A DNA stretch of 64,000 nucleotides from Sinotaia quadrata (Eukaryota; Mollusca; Gastropoda; Architaenioglossa; Viviparidae), in assembly GCA_028829895.1 (NCBI GenBank), contig CM054180.1, forward strand, positions 106,481,635-106,545,634. The letters run 5' to 3'. Positions 11,972-23,328 of the stretch are shown here, one piece after another. Both the position numbers and the translations under genes were made by a program. How positions within the stretch are numbered: position 1 is the first letter of the stretch; each line of letters starts with the position of its first letter. Under the pieces are notes generated by a model, which saw only the letters and a program-made list of their open reading frames with translations, ran no database searches and was not told the origin of the DNA.

Positions 11972-13280
11972 TGTGGCAGAGTAAATTTGCCAATCCTAGT
12001 TCCAAGCTTATTCGTTATATAAATTGTTATATTGTCAAAGTGACCTGACATTGGGCACTCCTTACGATGGTATTTTTGTAAGTATCAGAGTTGGAGTAAA
12101 GAATTCGAGTTGAGAATATACTAGTAAATTCTGATGCAAATCAAACCAGTTCCAACTGGATGAGTAGTTTTTATTATCCAATGGTTAGATTTACGAGACC
12201 AGACAAGATCAAAAGTTTACTTGCTGTAGAGAATTCTATTTTCTAATCACTTTGAATTTGGAGTGGCAAGAAGTCTGGTAATGAAAGGTGGAGTTTAGCT
12301 TAATGGTGAGTTAACTGACTGATTGACAGAGAATGGACTTAAAAATATTTCGTGCACTTTGCTATTGCTATGTTATACTTGTATTTTAGCGATGTATATT
12401 GAGAATAGACTATTATTTCTACAATTTTAAAAACTCAAATGCTCGTATATAGTATGCTAAACACTTGACCTTGTTGCTAGTGAATACATTCATAAAATTG
12501 ATGTGCTGTATTTATTATTATGTGTGCATGTTTTGGGCCAATAAATAATGTTGCAGAAAACTGTAAGTTGAGACTTGAATGTAAGAGAGATTGGAGCTAA
12601 AGATGAATTAAACTGGAAACTTAGCATTTGCTCCTTGATTATATTTGTCATAAGAAACCTTTCCTTGTTTTACCTGAATCTCCAGGTTTACTGATTATAA
12701 ACTCCTACAACCCTGGTAGATGCAGAAAGTATCATCCGCATTCTCTCAGTGGAAGGAATACACTGTACTCCATTGATGTATTGTGGCTATGTATGCTGAC
12801 TACATTGAGCAATTTCTGGTACAAAAGTTACTGGAAATTGCCACACTTGTTCTGCCTAAGGGAAGCTAATACGGCAGAGCACCAGAGGAATAATGGCTAG
12901 TCAGTGTTCTATAATGTGTGAAGGGAAACACATGGAATTGACAGTAATATTGTGAACAATAAACTTGTGAGAAACTATTATTGCTTATCTCTAATAACTC
13001 CATTTCTGTTCTCTGATATGAACAATCCTGTAATTTGTATTGACACTAATGTTTAAAATGTGTTTTAGGATATAAGACCATATAGGTATTAAAATTATTC
13101 GGACATGTTTTGTGGAAATATTGATGTCATGTAATCTTTCTCATTGTGATTGTTATATGTGTATTTGATTGTTGCAATAAATTTACTGTTAAATTTATTG
13201 ACCTTCTTACAAATATTGATAAACATATGATGAAGAAGAAAGTGGGTGGATGGGAGCTCGCTAAGTATAGATTAAAAGAC
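11972..13280 (-). mobile_element. Dispersed repeat family A, copy 3, 5'-truncated
   Basis: Reverse-complement match to copy 2 from its 3' end (TGTGGCAGAGTAAATTTGCC at 11972) through GTTCCAACTGGATGAGTAG and on to the GTGGGTGGATGGGAGCTCGC block. It stops near consensus position 240, so the 5' 200-bp module is absent. The open frame at 12628-12900 lies wholly inside this repeat and is not a gene candidate. Confidence 0.8.
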
Positions 13281-13375
13281 ATGGTTAGTCTCCAGTAAAC
13301 AGGCGAGTGAGGAAATAACTACTCTACTTTACTCGTCTTTCTCTCTTCCTTCACTCACACGTAACATTACGTCAC

Positions 13376-13625
13376 AATGACTACTCAAGGTGGGGATTGT
13401 GACTATTAAAGGTATTGGTTGTGACTATTCCAGGAAGTGGTGGTGACTATTCAAGGCTATGGTTGTGACTATTCCAGGCAGTGGTTGTGACTATTGAAAG
13501 CTATGGTTGTGACTATTCCAGGCAGTGGTAGTGACTATTCAAGGCTAGGGTTATGACTATTCCAGGTGTTGGCTTTGACTAGTCAAGGCAGTGGTTCTGG
13601 ATAGTTGAAGCGGTGGTTTTGGCTT
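13376..13625. repeat. 22-bp minisatellite
   Basis: Tandem variants of GGTTGTGACTATTCCAGGCA (about 22 bp), becoming degenerate past 13560 where GTGGCTAGTCAAGATAGCGG appears. That links it to the array at 11816 across copy 3. Confidence 0.88.
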
Positions 13626-14619
13626 ACTTCAAGGCAGGGTGGGGTGTGTGGCTAGTCAAGATAGCGGGCTAGTAGATCTAGTGAAGCGGGCTTCAATTAG
13701 TTCAGATTTAAAACGTTAAATATTCAAAATTATACATTACTTCGTATTATGCATTTTAAGTTCACGGTCGTATGGAATAAACATAATTTTAAGGGCACAC
13801 CTGAAGAGCACTGGTAGGAAAAAAAGATGGGGTTCTCTTGTCTACGCCTTTACGCCTTACCGCCTCTCGTAATGTAGACAAAAGTAGTGAACCAATGAAA
13901 ATGCATTCATTGGCATGGTCAAGGTCCTTTATGGCAGTTATGTCTTATTTATCGTGCAGTGCATTCTTGGCTTATTTCAAAATTAATGGTAATAATGTCT
14001 AGTTGGCTGTACTTGTAATTTCGCCTACAACTGATTTAACAGTTGACTGTTTGTACTCAGCAACTTAATGTATTAGGGTTAGGGTTAGTATTGGTTTTAT
14101 TACATTTATACGTATAATTAAAGAATAAATAAAGAAAGCTGAACATGATTTCGGCGCTGTGCTGTTAGAGTGAGCTTTTGTTGGTTCTAAGTTTAGTGCA
14201 TATTTGATTGGTTAGAACGTGGACTTACAATTAATCTTGTAAACTTTGATTGGTCATGGAAAAAGAGTCAACTGTTATCCTTCTCTGACTGGCGATAAAG
14301 CACGGTGCTATTCTCCGCACACCACCCCCACCCGAATGGTGTGACAATCAAAGGTAGGTAACTCTGTCGCCATGTCTAGTTCGAAATAAAGCAGACAATC
14401 ACAGGAGCGAATTTTAAATTTCGATTTTAAACATCAGTTTTGATTTTAAAAAATGGTCTCCTGTTATTTTTAAACTTTGTTTTGTAATGTGTATACTTGA
14501 AATTATTCTGAAATAGGAAATGTATGGAGACTGAGTAAGTAATGTTGAATAGCATCTATTGACACTGTGACAATTTATTGAAAATAGCACACATTTTCAC
14601 CTATGATGTTTACCTCAAA
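13626..14619. other. Unique sequence, inverted CCAAT boxes
   Basis: No coding features. TTTGATTGGT occurs twice near 14200-14260 and could be part of a regulatory region, but nothing else supports this. It contains the short telomere-like motif listed separately. Confidence 0.4.
14073..14088 (+). repeat. Short interstitial TTAGGG motif
   Basis: TTAGGGTTAGGGTTAG, just under three units of the vertebrate- and mollusc-type telomere repeat, in otherwise unique DNA. It is short enough to arise by chance or by break repair. Confidence 0.8.
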
Positions 14620-15230
14620 ATATTATATACAAAACAGAGAGAATATTATATAAAACAGACAGAATAGTATGTACTAAAACAGACAGAATAACATATACTA
14701 AAAGAGGCAAAATGTTACATACTAAAATAGAGAGATATTAAACACAAAAACAAAAATAATATTAACAGGCAGAATATTACTAACTACAACGGTCAAGATA
14801 TACATACTACAACGGGAAGAACGTACACACACAAGCAAGTCAGAATAATACTAAAACAGGCAGAATATTACATTCTACAACCGGCAGAATAAAACACACA
14901 CATACACACACACACACACAAATCAGAATATTACATACTGAAACGGGCAGAATATAACGCGCATTAAAAAATCAGAATATTACATACTGAAACGGGCAGA
15001 ATATTAGCCTACATAATAAAACAGGCAGAATATTGCATAATAAAACAGGCAGAATATTGCATACTACAAGAGGCAGAATACCACAAGCCACAACGAGCAT
15101 AATATAACAAACACAAAACACAGAATATTACATACTTAAAGAAGCAGGATATTATTATATACTAAAACAAGCAGAACATTTATACTAAAACAAGCAGAAC
15201 ATTATATACTAAAACAGGCAGAATTGGCAG
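14620..15230. repeat. Degenerate 24-bp array, AAAACAGGCAGAATATTACA type
   Basis: The clearest part (14630-14730) has 24-bp spacing of AAAACAGACAGAATA phrases. Further right the spacing varies with insertions and substitutions, so it looks like an old array. Confidence 0.85.
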
Positions 15231-15334
15231 TAATTTGTTCTACTTAGCATATACGACTCGAGTCTAACAAAATTGATCGTTCTCCGTAAATTGCAAATCC
15301 TAAAACAAAACAACATAGTAATTGTTCACTAAAG

Positions 15335-15770
15335 ACTCAACACACGTCAGTGCCTCGCCGCTAGTGATGTTATTTTTTGCACGGTGAAGCACGTTACTCG
15401 CAAATCAGTGTCTAGCCGCTGGTGATGTATTTTTGCACGGTGAAACACGTTACTCGCAGCACACGGCAAATAAGTTTTTAACCGCTGGTGATGTTTTTTT
15501 TTTTTGTACGGTGAAACACGTCACTCGCAGCACACGGCAAAGTGTTTAGCCGCTAGTGTTTTGTTTGTTGTTTTTTTTTTTTGCACGCTGAAACACGTTA
15601 CTCGCAAATCAGTTTCTAGCCGCTAGTGATATTTTTGCACGCTGAAACACGTTATTCGCAAATCAGTTTCTAGCCGCTAGTGATGTTTTTGCACGATGAA
15701 ACACGTTACTCGCAGCACATGGCAAATAAGTGTTTAGCCGCTGGTGATGTTTTCGCACGTTGCTTGCAAC
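15335..15770. repeat. 60-85 bp minisatellite, about 6 copies
   Basis: Repeated phrases TAGCCGCTAGTGATG, TTTTTGCACG, TGAAACACGTTACTCGCA and an optional GCACACGGCAAATAAG extension. Poly-T length varies between units. The presence or absence of the extension gives two unit lengths. Confidence 0.9.
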
Positions 15771-16373
15771 AAACCATTTCTAGCGCCGAGCATCAATTTC
15801 TTCTGCAAGTACCCGCCTGGGCCTCTTGGCCCTCCAAGACTGCGGGTCTGGCATTAACAACTTTCCGGTTGCCGTTGACAACCCCAGGCAAAACAGTTGT
15901 GGCAGCCTGCAGCTGGGGATAATCACACACAAGCGAACCTGCAACCTAGAGCCATTCATATGGTTCCAGCACCCAGGTGAAGGCAGTTCTCACAACATTT
16001 CAACCTCGCTTGAAACCAAATTGTTTTGAGACAACCCACACGCGAGCGAGCAGGAACACATGCGCATAAATACTCAGACACCTATGCATGCAATGCACAC
16101 ACACGCACTCACACACGCAGTAACACGCGCATATAAACGCACGCATACCTATAGACACTAACAAACAAGTGCACAAGCATACCACGCATATAAACAGAGA
16201 CACATGCATGCGCACACACATACACACTCACAACCATAAGATCTTGCCCATATACGCAAACACACAGACAGACACACAATATGAAACAAAGTAATATTTT
16301 TGGCGATTGCATCCGGTTAATGTGGATCTGGTTAGATTTTATTTGGTGTATTACTTGTATACAATTGGATAGA
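15771..16373. other. Unique to CA-rich sequence
   Basis: No supported gene. 16,075-16,280 is an irregular CA/GCAT-rich stretch giving Cys/Val-rich shadow frames on the minus strand. Confidence 0.45.
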
Positions 16374-16467
16374 GTTCTAGCTACATGATATGAAAGATAA
16401 ATAGACTTGGGGGTGGTGGAGTTCTAGCTACATGATATGAAAGATAAATAGACTTGGGGGTGGTGGA
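16374..16467. repeat. 47-bp tandem duplication
   Basis: GTTCTAGCTACATGATATGA plus GACTTGGGGGTGGTGGA starts at 16374 and again at 16421. The two copies are identical as far as I can read. Confidence 0.95.
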
Positions 16468-17429
16468 AAGATTGTCGCCACAGAAGCAGTCGACTAAATG
16501 CTGTAGTTTGATAACAAATACGGATTTTTGTAGCTAGTTCACCAAGAAGTGTTGTTGTTGTTGTTGTGTGTTGTATAACGTTTTGTTATTAAGAGTGTTG
16601 ATATTAGGTAGCAGTTTCTGTTGCTACTATATTGTTACTATCTTGTATTTTTGTAGCATTGTGGTTATTTCTTTTTAATGTATGCGTATAATATATAGAT
16701 GCTGATATTTGGTTGAAAAAATAACTTGTATCAGTTAATTGAGTTACTTATCGAAGGCAGTCATATTCGGTTTAAATAGTAAACTCAAAGCAGTCACAGA
16801 CATTTAATATGTTCAACCAGTCACGAATTTCTTAACAGTAATTTTTTTTTTAAATCGTCACTAGTAAAGTGGATCAGTAACAAGAAAACAAAATATTAAA
16901 GCAAAAAATTGATTATTGTTTGTAACTTCATTCCTACGAGAAGTAACTTAACGAAGCAGCTTTGCATCGTTGGTAATTACTATTGTAAATTAACATTTTT
17001 ATTCAGAAAGTCTAAATATTAATTTTGAATAGTGTACTATATAGTGATAGAACTAACACAGTGTAACAAGCAGTAATAGCAAATTGTTTATTGTACACTA
17101 ATTAGTATAATATAGTAGTTAATTAGCTTTCTTTAATACTCATTCAGTATGAGATAATTAAAGCTGTTTTAACATTAATTACCATAACAGAAGAGCGGTG
17201 ACTTAAAAAAAAATAGAACCCAAACAACTCGTTAACATCCATTCTAAAACCGTTATTCCGAATGGACCAGGTAGAGCTATTTTATTATCATCGAGTTCTA
17301 AAGTATGTTTCTCCTCATTATGTAATTTTGGTCTGGCATCAAGATGCCCACAGTAAATTATTCTGGAAGCTAGCTGAGATTGATTACACATTCTGGAATC
17401 AAGTGAAAGGAAGACGCAAAACGCAGTCA
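16468..17429. other. Unique AT-rich sequence
   Basis: No frame of note. Contains a short (GTT)n run near 16550. Confidence 0.45.
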
Positions 17430-17704
17430 ACTACGCCTCTGCTGAAAGATCCGGATGGTAACAGAAACAAATTGCGTCCCTCTGCTGAAAGATCCGGATG
17501 GTAATAGAAACAAACTACGTCCCTCTAATGAAAGATCCGGATGGTAATAGAAACAAACTACGTCCCTCTGCTGAAAGATCCGGATGGTAACAGAAACAAA
17601 TTGCGTCCCTTTGCTGAAAGATCCGGATGGTAACAGAAACAAACTACGTCCCTCTGCTGAAAGATCCGGATGGTAATAGAAACAAACTACGTCCCTCTGC
17701 TGCA
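17430..17704. repeat. 43-bp minisatellite, about 6.4 copies
   Basis: The unit contains CGTCCCTCTGCTGAAAGATC and CGGATGGTAATAGAAACAAA, with CGTCCC at 17475 and 17518 and at 43-bp steps after that. Copies are highly similar. Confidence 0.95.
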
Positions 17705-17867
17705 GAACAATCAACAATGTATACACACTATTTCGTATGCCATATAGTAGGAGAACAGTGTCTCCTATCAACACTTATAAATAAAATAACAGATGACCTC
17801 AGCAGACAATAGACATAGACAAAATTACAGCAGTCAGCAGCAGGCACATCTTTGCTCAGGGACTGAT

Positions 17868-18165
17868 CTATACTCGTCTCCTTTGAAATAAACAAATAGT
17901 ACCGTCTCCACTGAAATAAGCAAATAGTAGGGTCTCCACTGAAAAGTGCTAAAAATATCGCTCCATTAAAGTAAGCAAAACGTAGCGTCTCCATTGAAAT
18001 AAGCAAAACGTAGTGTTTCAACTGAAATAGGCAAAACTTACCGTCTCCACTGAAACAAGCAAAAAGTACCGTCGCCAATGAAATAAGCAAAAAGTACCGC
18101 TCCATTGCAATAAATAAAATGTACTGTCTCTACTGAAATAAGCAAATGTACCGCTCCAACCAGCT
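17868..18165. repeat. About 28-bp minisatellite
   Basis: About ten copies of a phrase like CGTCTCCACTGAAATAAGCA followed by AAA(A)GTAC, with moderate divergence and small length changes. Confidence 0.9.
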
Positions 18166-18779
18166 TAGTCACAGAAGTGTGTAGAAATAGGATAGGAGAC
18201 TGGAATTGCTAGTTTGTTTACGTTTGTTTGTTTGTTTGGTGGGATGGCGTGTAATAAAGACAGAAAGGACGTAATATCGTTTTTAAATATTATTTTCTTT
18301 ATTTATTTTTTGTCGTGTCCCGTTGAAATGCCTATTACTTTCCCTATTCACAACGGCGTCAGTTTTTAATTGCAAGACAGACATGATTCTTTTGTGGGAG
18401 TCTCACTTGGATTCTGTAAGGTCTGGGTAAGCTGCTGGGGGCCAAGAACCCGAATCATTTGCGGGTGTCGTCCTGCTTCACTGTGGATCTGCCTGCTTTG
18501 GTATAGCGACTCCAACTTCATCATCTAGGGCCTTACCACTGCACGACGTCGGTGCGTGCCTGAAGAACAAAATGTCGTCGACATCGAAGACAAAAAGTTA
18601 TCGCCCCTTAACTCCTTTGCTATCTGTGTTACAGCGTCTGATCTAGATAATTCTAATTAATGTGCTCACTAAAAAAAGTGAAAGTAATTTTAAATAGAAA
18701 GATTTTGCAAAAAACAACAACAAAAAAAAGAAGCTAATTTTGGAGAGATGGAAGAAGAGAAAGGACAGACGGGAAGAAA
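18166..18779. other. Unique sequence
   Basis: No gene recognised. The 18,400-18,560 part is more GC-rich, but no frame or splice pattern stands out. Confidence 0.4.
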
Positions 18780-18787
18780 GTGTGTGT

Positions 18788-18862
<75 letters not shown>

Positions 18863-18868
18863 TGTGTG
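18780..18868. repeat. (TG)n microsatellite
   Basis: An almost uninterrupted TG run of close to 90 bp, with one TACG interruption at the left. Confidence 0.97.
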
Positions 18869-20215
18869 GTGAATAAAGAAATTTTTTTTTTAAGTAGAAA
18901 GGAGAAAGGAGGTGGAGACAACTTTCACATTCCAACCTCGTAGAGACAGCTCCTTGAAAGTCTCAGTTTTGACGATAGCTATTTCAAAGGTTTCAACTCA
19001 AACTGCTTGCACTTTCTGCAAGTCAGCAAGTTGGTGCCAAATTTCAGTTGCCACGGAAACGTAAACTACGCACTGTCTGGCAGGTGAGAGGTCTCTATGC
19101 TGACTCACTTGACCTGGCGAGGCCGTGTGCTACCTGCGTGACCATGCAACCTTGCCCTGATTTCTGCAATTACCGGCGTCGGAAGCGCGAGTTATTTCCC
19201 TTTGAACTTGAGAAGTTTTAGGTCAAGCAGTGTTTGGCTGAGTGGATGGGTGACTGGATTTTCCTCTTCGGGTTGTCGGATGAATCTCTGCAAGGCATGC
19301 TACAGTCAGAATGGTCGAGCGGGTGTACAGTTTGAACAGCTGTGATGCTCAGATCTGTTTCTTATCGAACCCACTGTCATTCAGTTTATGAATGCAGATG
19401 ACATGGTCGACATGTACAAACGTCTGCAGACAAGAAGATTGAATGTAGTATCTTCTATGATATAAAACAGAACTGAATTCTCCAAAATATTCTGGTTTGT
19501 ACCATTCGTCCCTTCTGAAGTTGCAAAATATAATTTATTTTTTTTTGCATGCCCTCAAGGTGAAACCATTGCTTTCAAATAGCAAAGACGCACGCATATA
19601 TAATTAATTAAAATGCATATAACTCTAATATTACAAATATTTCTATATAGTATACATTTAGCAAACTTAATCTTACCATTATTTTAACTCTACCCTAACT
19701 GTTAATTACAAAACAACATCCCTAAGATCTTTTCATCTTAGTAAACGTAACAGGATAAAGAGAGAGCAAAACTTTCAATTCCAAGAGTGCCAGCGCCCCA
19801 AAGAGTGACCTGTCCATTTCACAAGTGTGTGTTTGTGTGTGGTGCTATTTTTGTCAGTTTTCCTTTCTCTTGACTGTGTTCTTTTTTCTAGCAGGGGAGA
19901 TAAATGTCATACCGCTACATCTTTAAAGTATGTCGACCGTTGAAAGTGAAACATCTCGCTAGCTGATTTTATCCATACAGAGTGAGAGTGAGTGAGGTTA
20001 TTTGTGTTTTAAAGGCCTTCTTAAAATGTCGTCTTTTCTTTTTTTTTGGATAAAGGTCAATGACGTCACTGACGTTTTAAAAAATGTGTTGCCGTAATTC
20101 TTTTTTAACTTCGCAAATTGATTCATAAAAAAATTACAAGTAATTTTTCCCCTTTCAGATACTTGGTATCGCGTGCGTGTGTGTGTGAGAGAGAGAGAAC
20201 GAAAGAATGTATAGG

Positions 20216-20217
<2 letters not shown>
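18869..20217. other. Unique sequence, partly GC-richer
   Basis: 18,950-19,450 has a coding-like base mix, and the candidate exon at 19353 lies at its end. The remainder is AT-rich without features. TGACGTCA occurs near 20065. Confidence 0.4.
19353..19465 (+). CDS. Candidate 3' exon or decayed reverse-transcriptase scrap
   Basis: After an AG at 19351-19352 (ATGCTCAG) a frame runs about 37 codons to TAA at 19463, with a balanced residue mix and the phrase FMNADDMVDMYKRLQ. NADDM resembles the YADD catalytic box of non-LTR reverse transcriptases with Tyr changed to Asn, but the hydrophobic residues expected after DD are only partly present and no flanking reverse-transcriptase blocks were seen. 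It could equally be a terminal exon of an unknown gene, or chance. Confidence 0.12.

Positions 20218-20250
<33 letters not shown>
20218..20250. repeat. (TG)n microsatellite
   Basis: About 33 bp of TG, preceded by a short GA-rich stretch at 20187-20198. Confidence 0.95.
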
Positions 20251-20252
<2 letters not shown>

Positions 20253-20694
20253 TATCTCTGTGTGGAATGAAGATACATTTTCACAATCTTAGCAAGACGG
20301 GGTGTATGTGAATAGAAGGAATTGTTGGCTCGTCTCTTCTGAAATACCAGAGATGGCTTAATTTGAGAGACAGTGTTTGGTTGTTCTCCTTGGCGTCGGT
20401 AAGACAGGATTGTCAACGCTTCAACAATGCTACCCATTCTTAGCAAAATTCTTTTGACCTATTCTTTACTTTTCCAAGCTACCTCTCTCTCCACCCCCAA
20501 CCCTCGCTCTCATCTAATAGAGCAATTTAAATAGGCAAATACCAATAAAAGTTATTACATTCACACATGTGTGAGCGCGTGCGTGTGTGCGTGTGTGCTA
20601 TTTGCCTCTGTCTAGTGTTATATTGTAGGTTGTTCGCGCCGTGTCTACGTTTGTGTTTTAATGTGTATGTGTGCGTGTATTTGTGTGTGTGTGT
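20251..20694. other. Unique sequence
   Basis: No gene. TG-rich irregular sequence begins near 20565. Confidence 0.45.
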
Positions 20695-20770
20695 TTGTTT
20701 GTTTGTGTGTGTGTGTGTGTGGATATAAATTAATTAAAAACAATTTAATGAAAGAGGTAAATGCACGCAG

Positions 20771-20827
<57 letters not shown>

Positions 20828-20890
20828 GGATATAAATTAATTAAAAACAATTTAATGAAAGAGGTAAATGCACGCAGCGTGTGTGTGTGT
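20695..20890. repeat. (TG)n with a 51-bp flank duplicated on both sides
   Basis: GGATATAAATTAATTAAAAA through CACGCAGC occurs at 20721-20771 and again at 20828-20878, with the main (TG)n run (20773-20826) between them and TG runs on the outer sides. This is a 107-bp duplication that includes the microsatellite. Confidence 0.95.
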
Positions 20891-20910
20891 GTACGTAACG
20901 GAGACAAAAT

Positions 20911-21010
20911 AGGTGGATGAACGGGCGGGTGAACGGATGGACTGCCGGATCGATAGATAGACAGATAGATAGATGGACGGACGGACGGACGGATAGATAG
21001 ATAGATAGAT
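20911..21010. repeat. GGAC/GGAT then GATA microsatellite
   Basis: Irregular GGATGAACGGGCGGG, then GATA/GACA, a GGAC block and GATA again. The order (TG)n, short spacer, GGAY block, GATA block is repeated at 47.6-47.9 kb. Confidence 0.92.
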
Positions 21011-22778
21011 ATTTCCACCCCTTCTTTATTTGTCACTTGTTTCCATATACTTTTACTTATGCTATATTTTTGTGATAGAACACTTTATTCATGTTTCTGA
21101 TATTTATGCAGTAAGAATTTAAAAGTAGACGTGGTGTACTGCACGTTAAGTGAACATGCAATGAAAAATCGCAACAGTTCATCCTAAACAGATAACTAGA
21201 CACTGCCTGAAATAATATTATAATTAAATAACACTGGTGTGGTTCCTCGTGGAAATCAATGGTGCTAAGTTCCACTGAATGTGGGAGTCCACCTCTTGAA
21301 TTTTGTTATAAATAAACGACTTATTGAATGATGCAAGTATTTCTGAGAAGCTAGCCAATTAGGGCTAACCAATGGTCATATACTGGTCAACTTAGCTGAC
21401 TAATGGGTACTAGGGGAATACACAGGGGGAGGGGGACCCATGTTATAAAAAATTATCCCTTTGCCATCACTGTCTAAGAAATTCTGCACATTGTAAGGCG
21501 TTTTCCTCTCTTGTGTCTCCATTGTTGGAAGTCATGTGATCAATACCATATCATGAGAAACAAAGAGTTGTAAATTTCCTTACAAATTTCCTAAGTTGTA
21601 ATTTTATGTTTTCTTTGCAACTATACAGGCATGTAAATTTTATGTCTTTCATTCAGCTGAGTAATAATGTATTTTAAATTTCATGTATAATATTGTGTGC
21701 TCTTTCATAATTCTGACATATCTTTAGTTTTTATTCAGTAGAAATGCCATGCACTTAACTTTGATTTATTTGTAATTAAAACGTGTAGCCAATGTTGGAA
21801 ACATGCAGCATGTCTGACACAACAAATTCAAATCTCTGTAAAATATTGTTTATGATTCAGAGATGCCTTTTATCACAAAATTTTGATCTGTAAAATACTG
21901 AACACAACTTTCATTTATCTATTTCTAATTTTTTTCTCTGTTAACATTACGTTTTGGGGGTCTAAATTTGGATGACTTTATTTAGACTTGTATGATTGTA
22001 ACCTGTAAAAGGGCACATAACATGAGTTCATTGTTCACTTGTGGTGAAATAAATAATTATATTTAGTAATTGTAAAATATTGTCTGATGAGTTATTATGG
22101 AGAGAGGCACTTAAAATCTGTCCAGCCTAAATTTCACCACAAGAACATTGTGTTTTTCCAGAGCCAAGGGCAGTAGTCCCAAAGATATCTTCCAAAATAT
22201 CTTCCTTTAAACTGGATCCCTAGTTCTGATCCTGTGCTCAACTGCCAAAGAAATAAGAGTCCCATGAGCCAGCTGGTGAAGGTGCATGACGTAATCCACT
22301 GTCTGAAAAGGCTGAGAAGCCAAACTTCAATTCAGGTCATGCTGACATTTCATGAAACAAACTTTGGATTTTTCTTACTTCATGATGTGCATATTTGTGT
22401 TGTCTAAACAACATTGACTGAAACAATATTGTTAGAGAAAACTGTTCACCCCAGGAGTCTCTAAGGGAGGGCTGGAGAAAATTCAGTACATTCAAAGACA
22501 ATTACTAACAGAGCATTAGACTTGAGAATTAATGTATACTTTTTTATTCTGTGAATCTTTGTATGCATTTGTTGTATATGTCATTATTTATACTTAACCA
22601 ATGTTGAATTGCTGTGTGGTGTGTAGTTAATTTAATATTGTTAATAAATTCTTTTTTATCAACACCCTGAACCTCATATTTTAACTGGTTTAAAAAGTCA
22701 GGAGTAGTGGAAGGGGGAGGGCATAATAATAATCAATAAGACTGATGTAGGCCTTTGAAGATGGTGTCCACTACTCTA
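21011..22778. other. Unique AT-rich sequence
   Basis: No array, transposon end or convincing frame in 1.77 kb. Several AATAAA-type signals (for example near 21311 and 22050) give it the look of a 3' UTR or intron, but nothing anchors it to a gene. Confidence 0.4.
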
Positions 22779-22967
22779 TTGGACGTTTGCCAGGTCAGAG
22801 TTATTCTGTTGTATTTATTTACAATTCTGGGGATTGCTGTGTTGGACGTTTGGCAAGTCAGAGTTATTCTGTTGTATTTATTTACAATTCTGGGGATTGC
22901 TCTGTTGGACGTTTGCCAAGTCAGAGTTATTCTGTGGTGCTTATTTACAATTCTGGGGATTGCTCTG
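22779..22967. repeat. 63-bp minisatellite, 3 copies
   Basis: Units start at 22779, 22842 and 22905: TTGGACGTTTGCCAAGTCAG, AGTTATTCTGTTGTATTTAT, TTACAATTCTGGGGATTGCT. The period is divisible by three, so all three plus frames stay open and mimic a repeat protein. Confidence 0.96.
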
Positions 22968-23100
22968 GAAAGGGTATGGGAGGTTACTCTTTCAGTCCGT
23001 TGCCCGCAAGTTGAGAGAGGTGTTTATTTATAACAGACGTGGAGATGATAATAGTCTCATAATTAAAGAGACCCTCTCGTCGTTTAAAATAACATAGCAC
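22968..23100. other. Short unique spacer
   Basis: Unique sequence between the 63-bp array and the GATA array. Confidence 0.4.
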
Positions 23101-23328
<228 letters not shown>

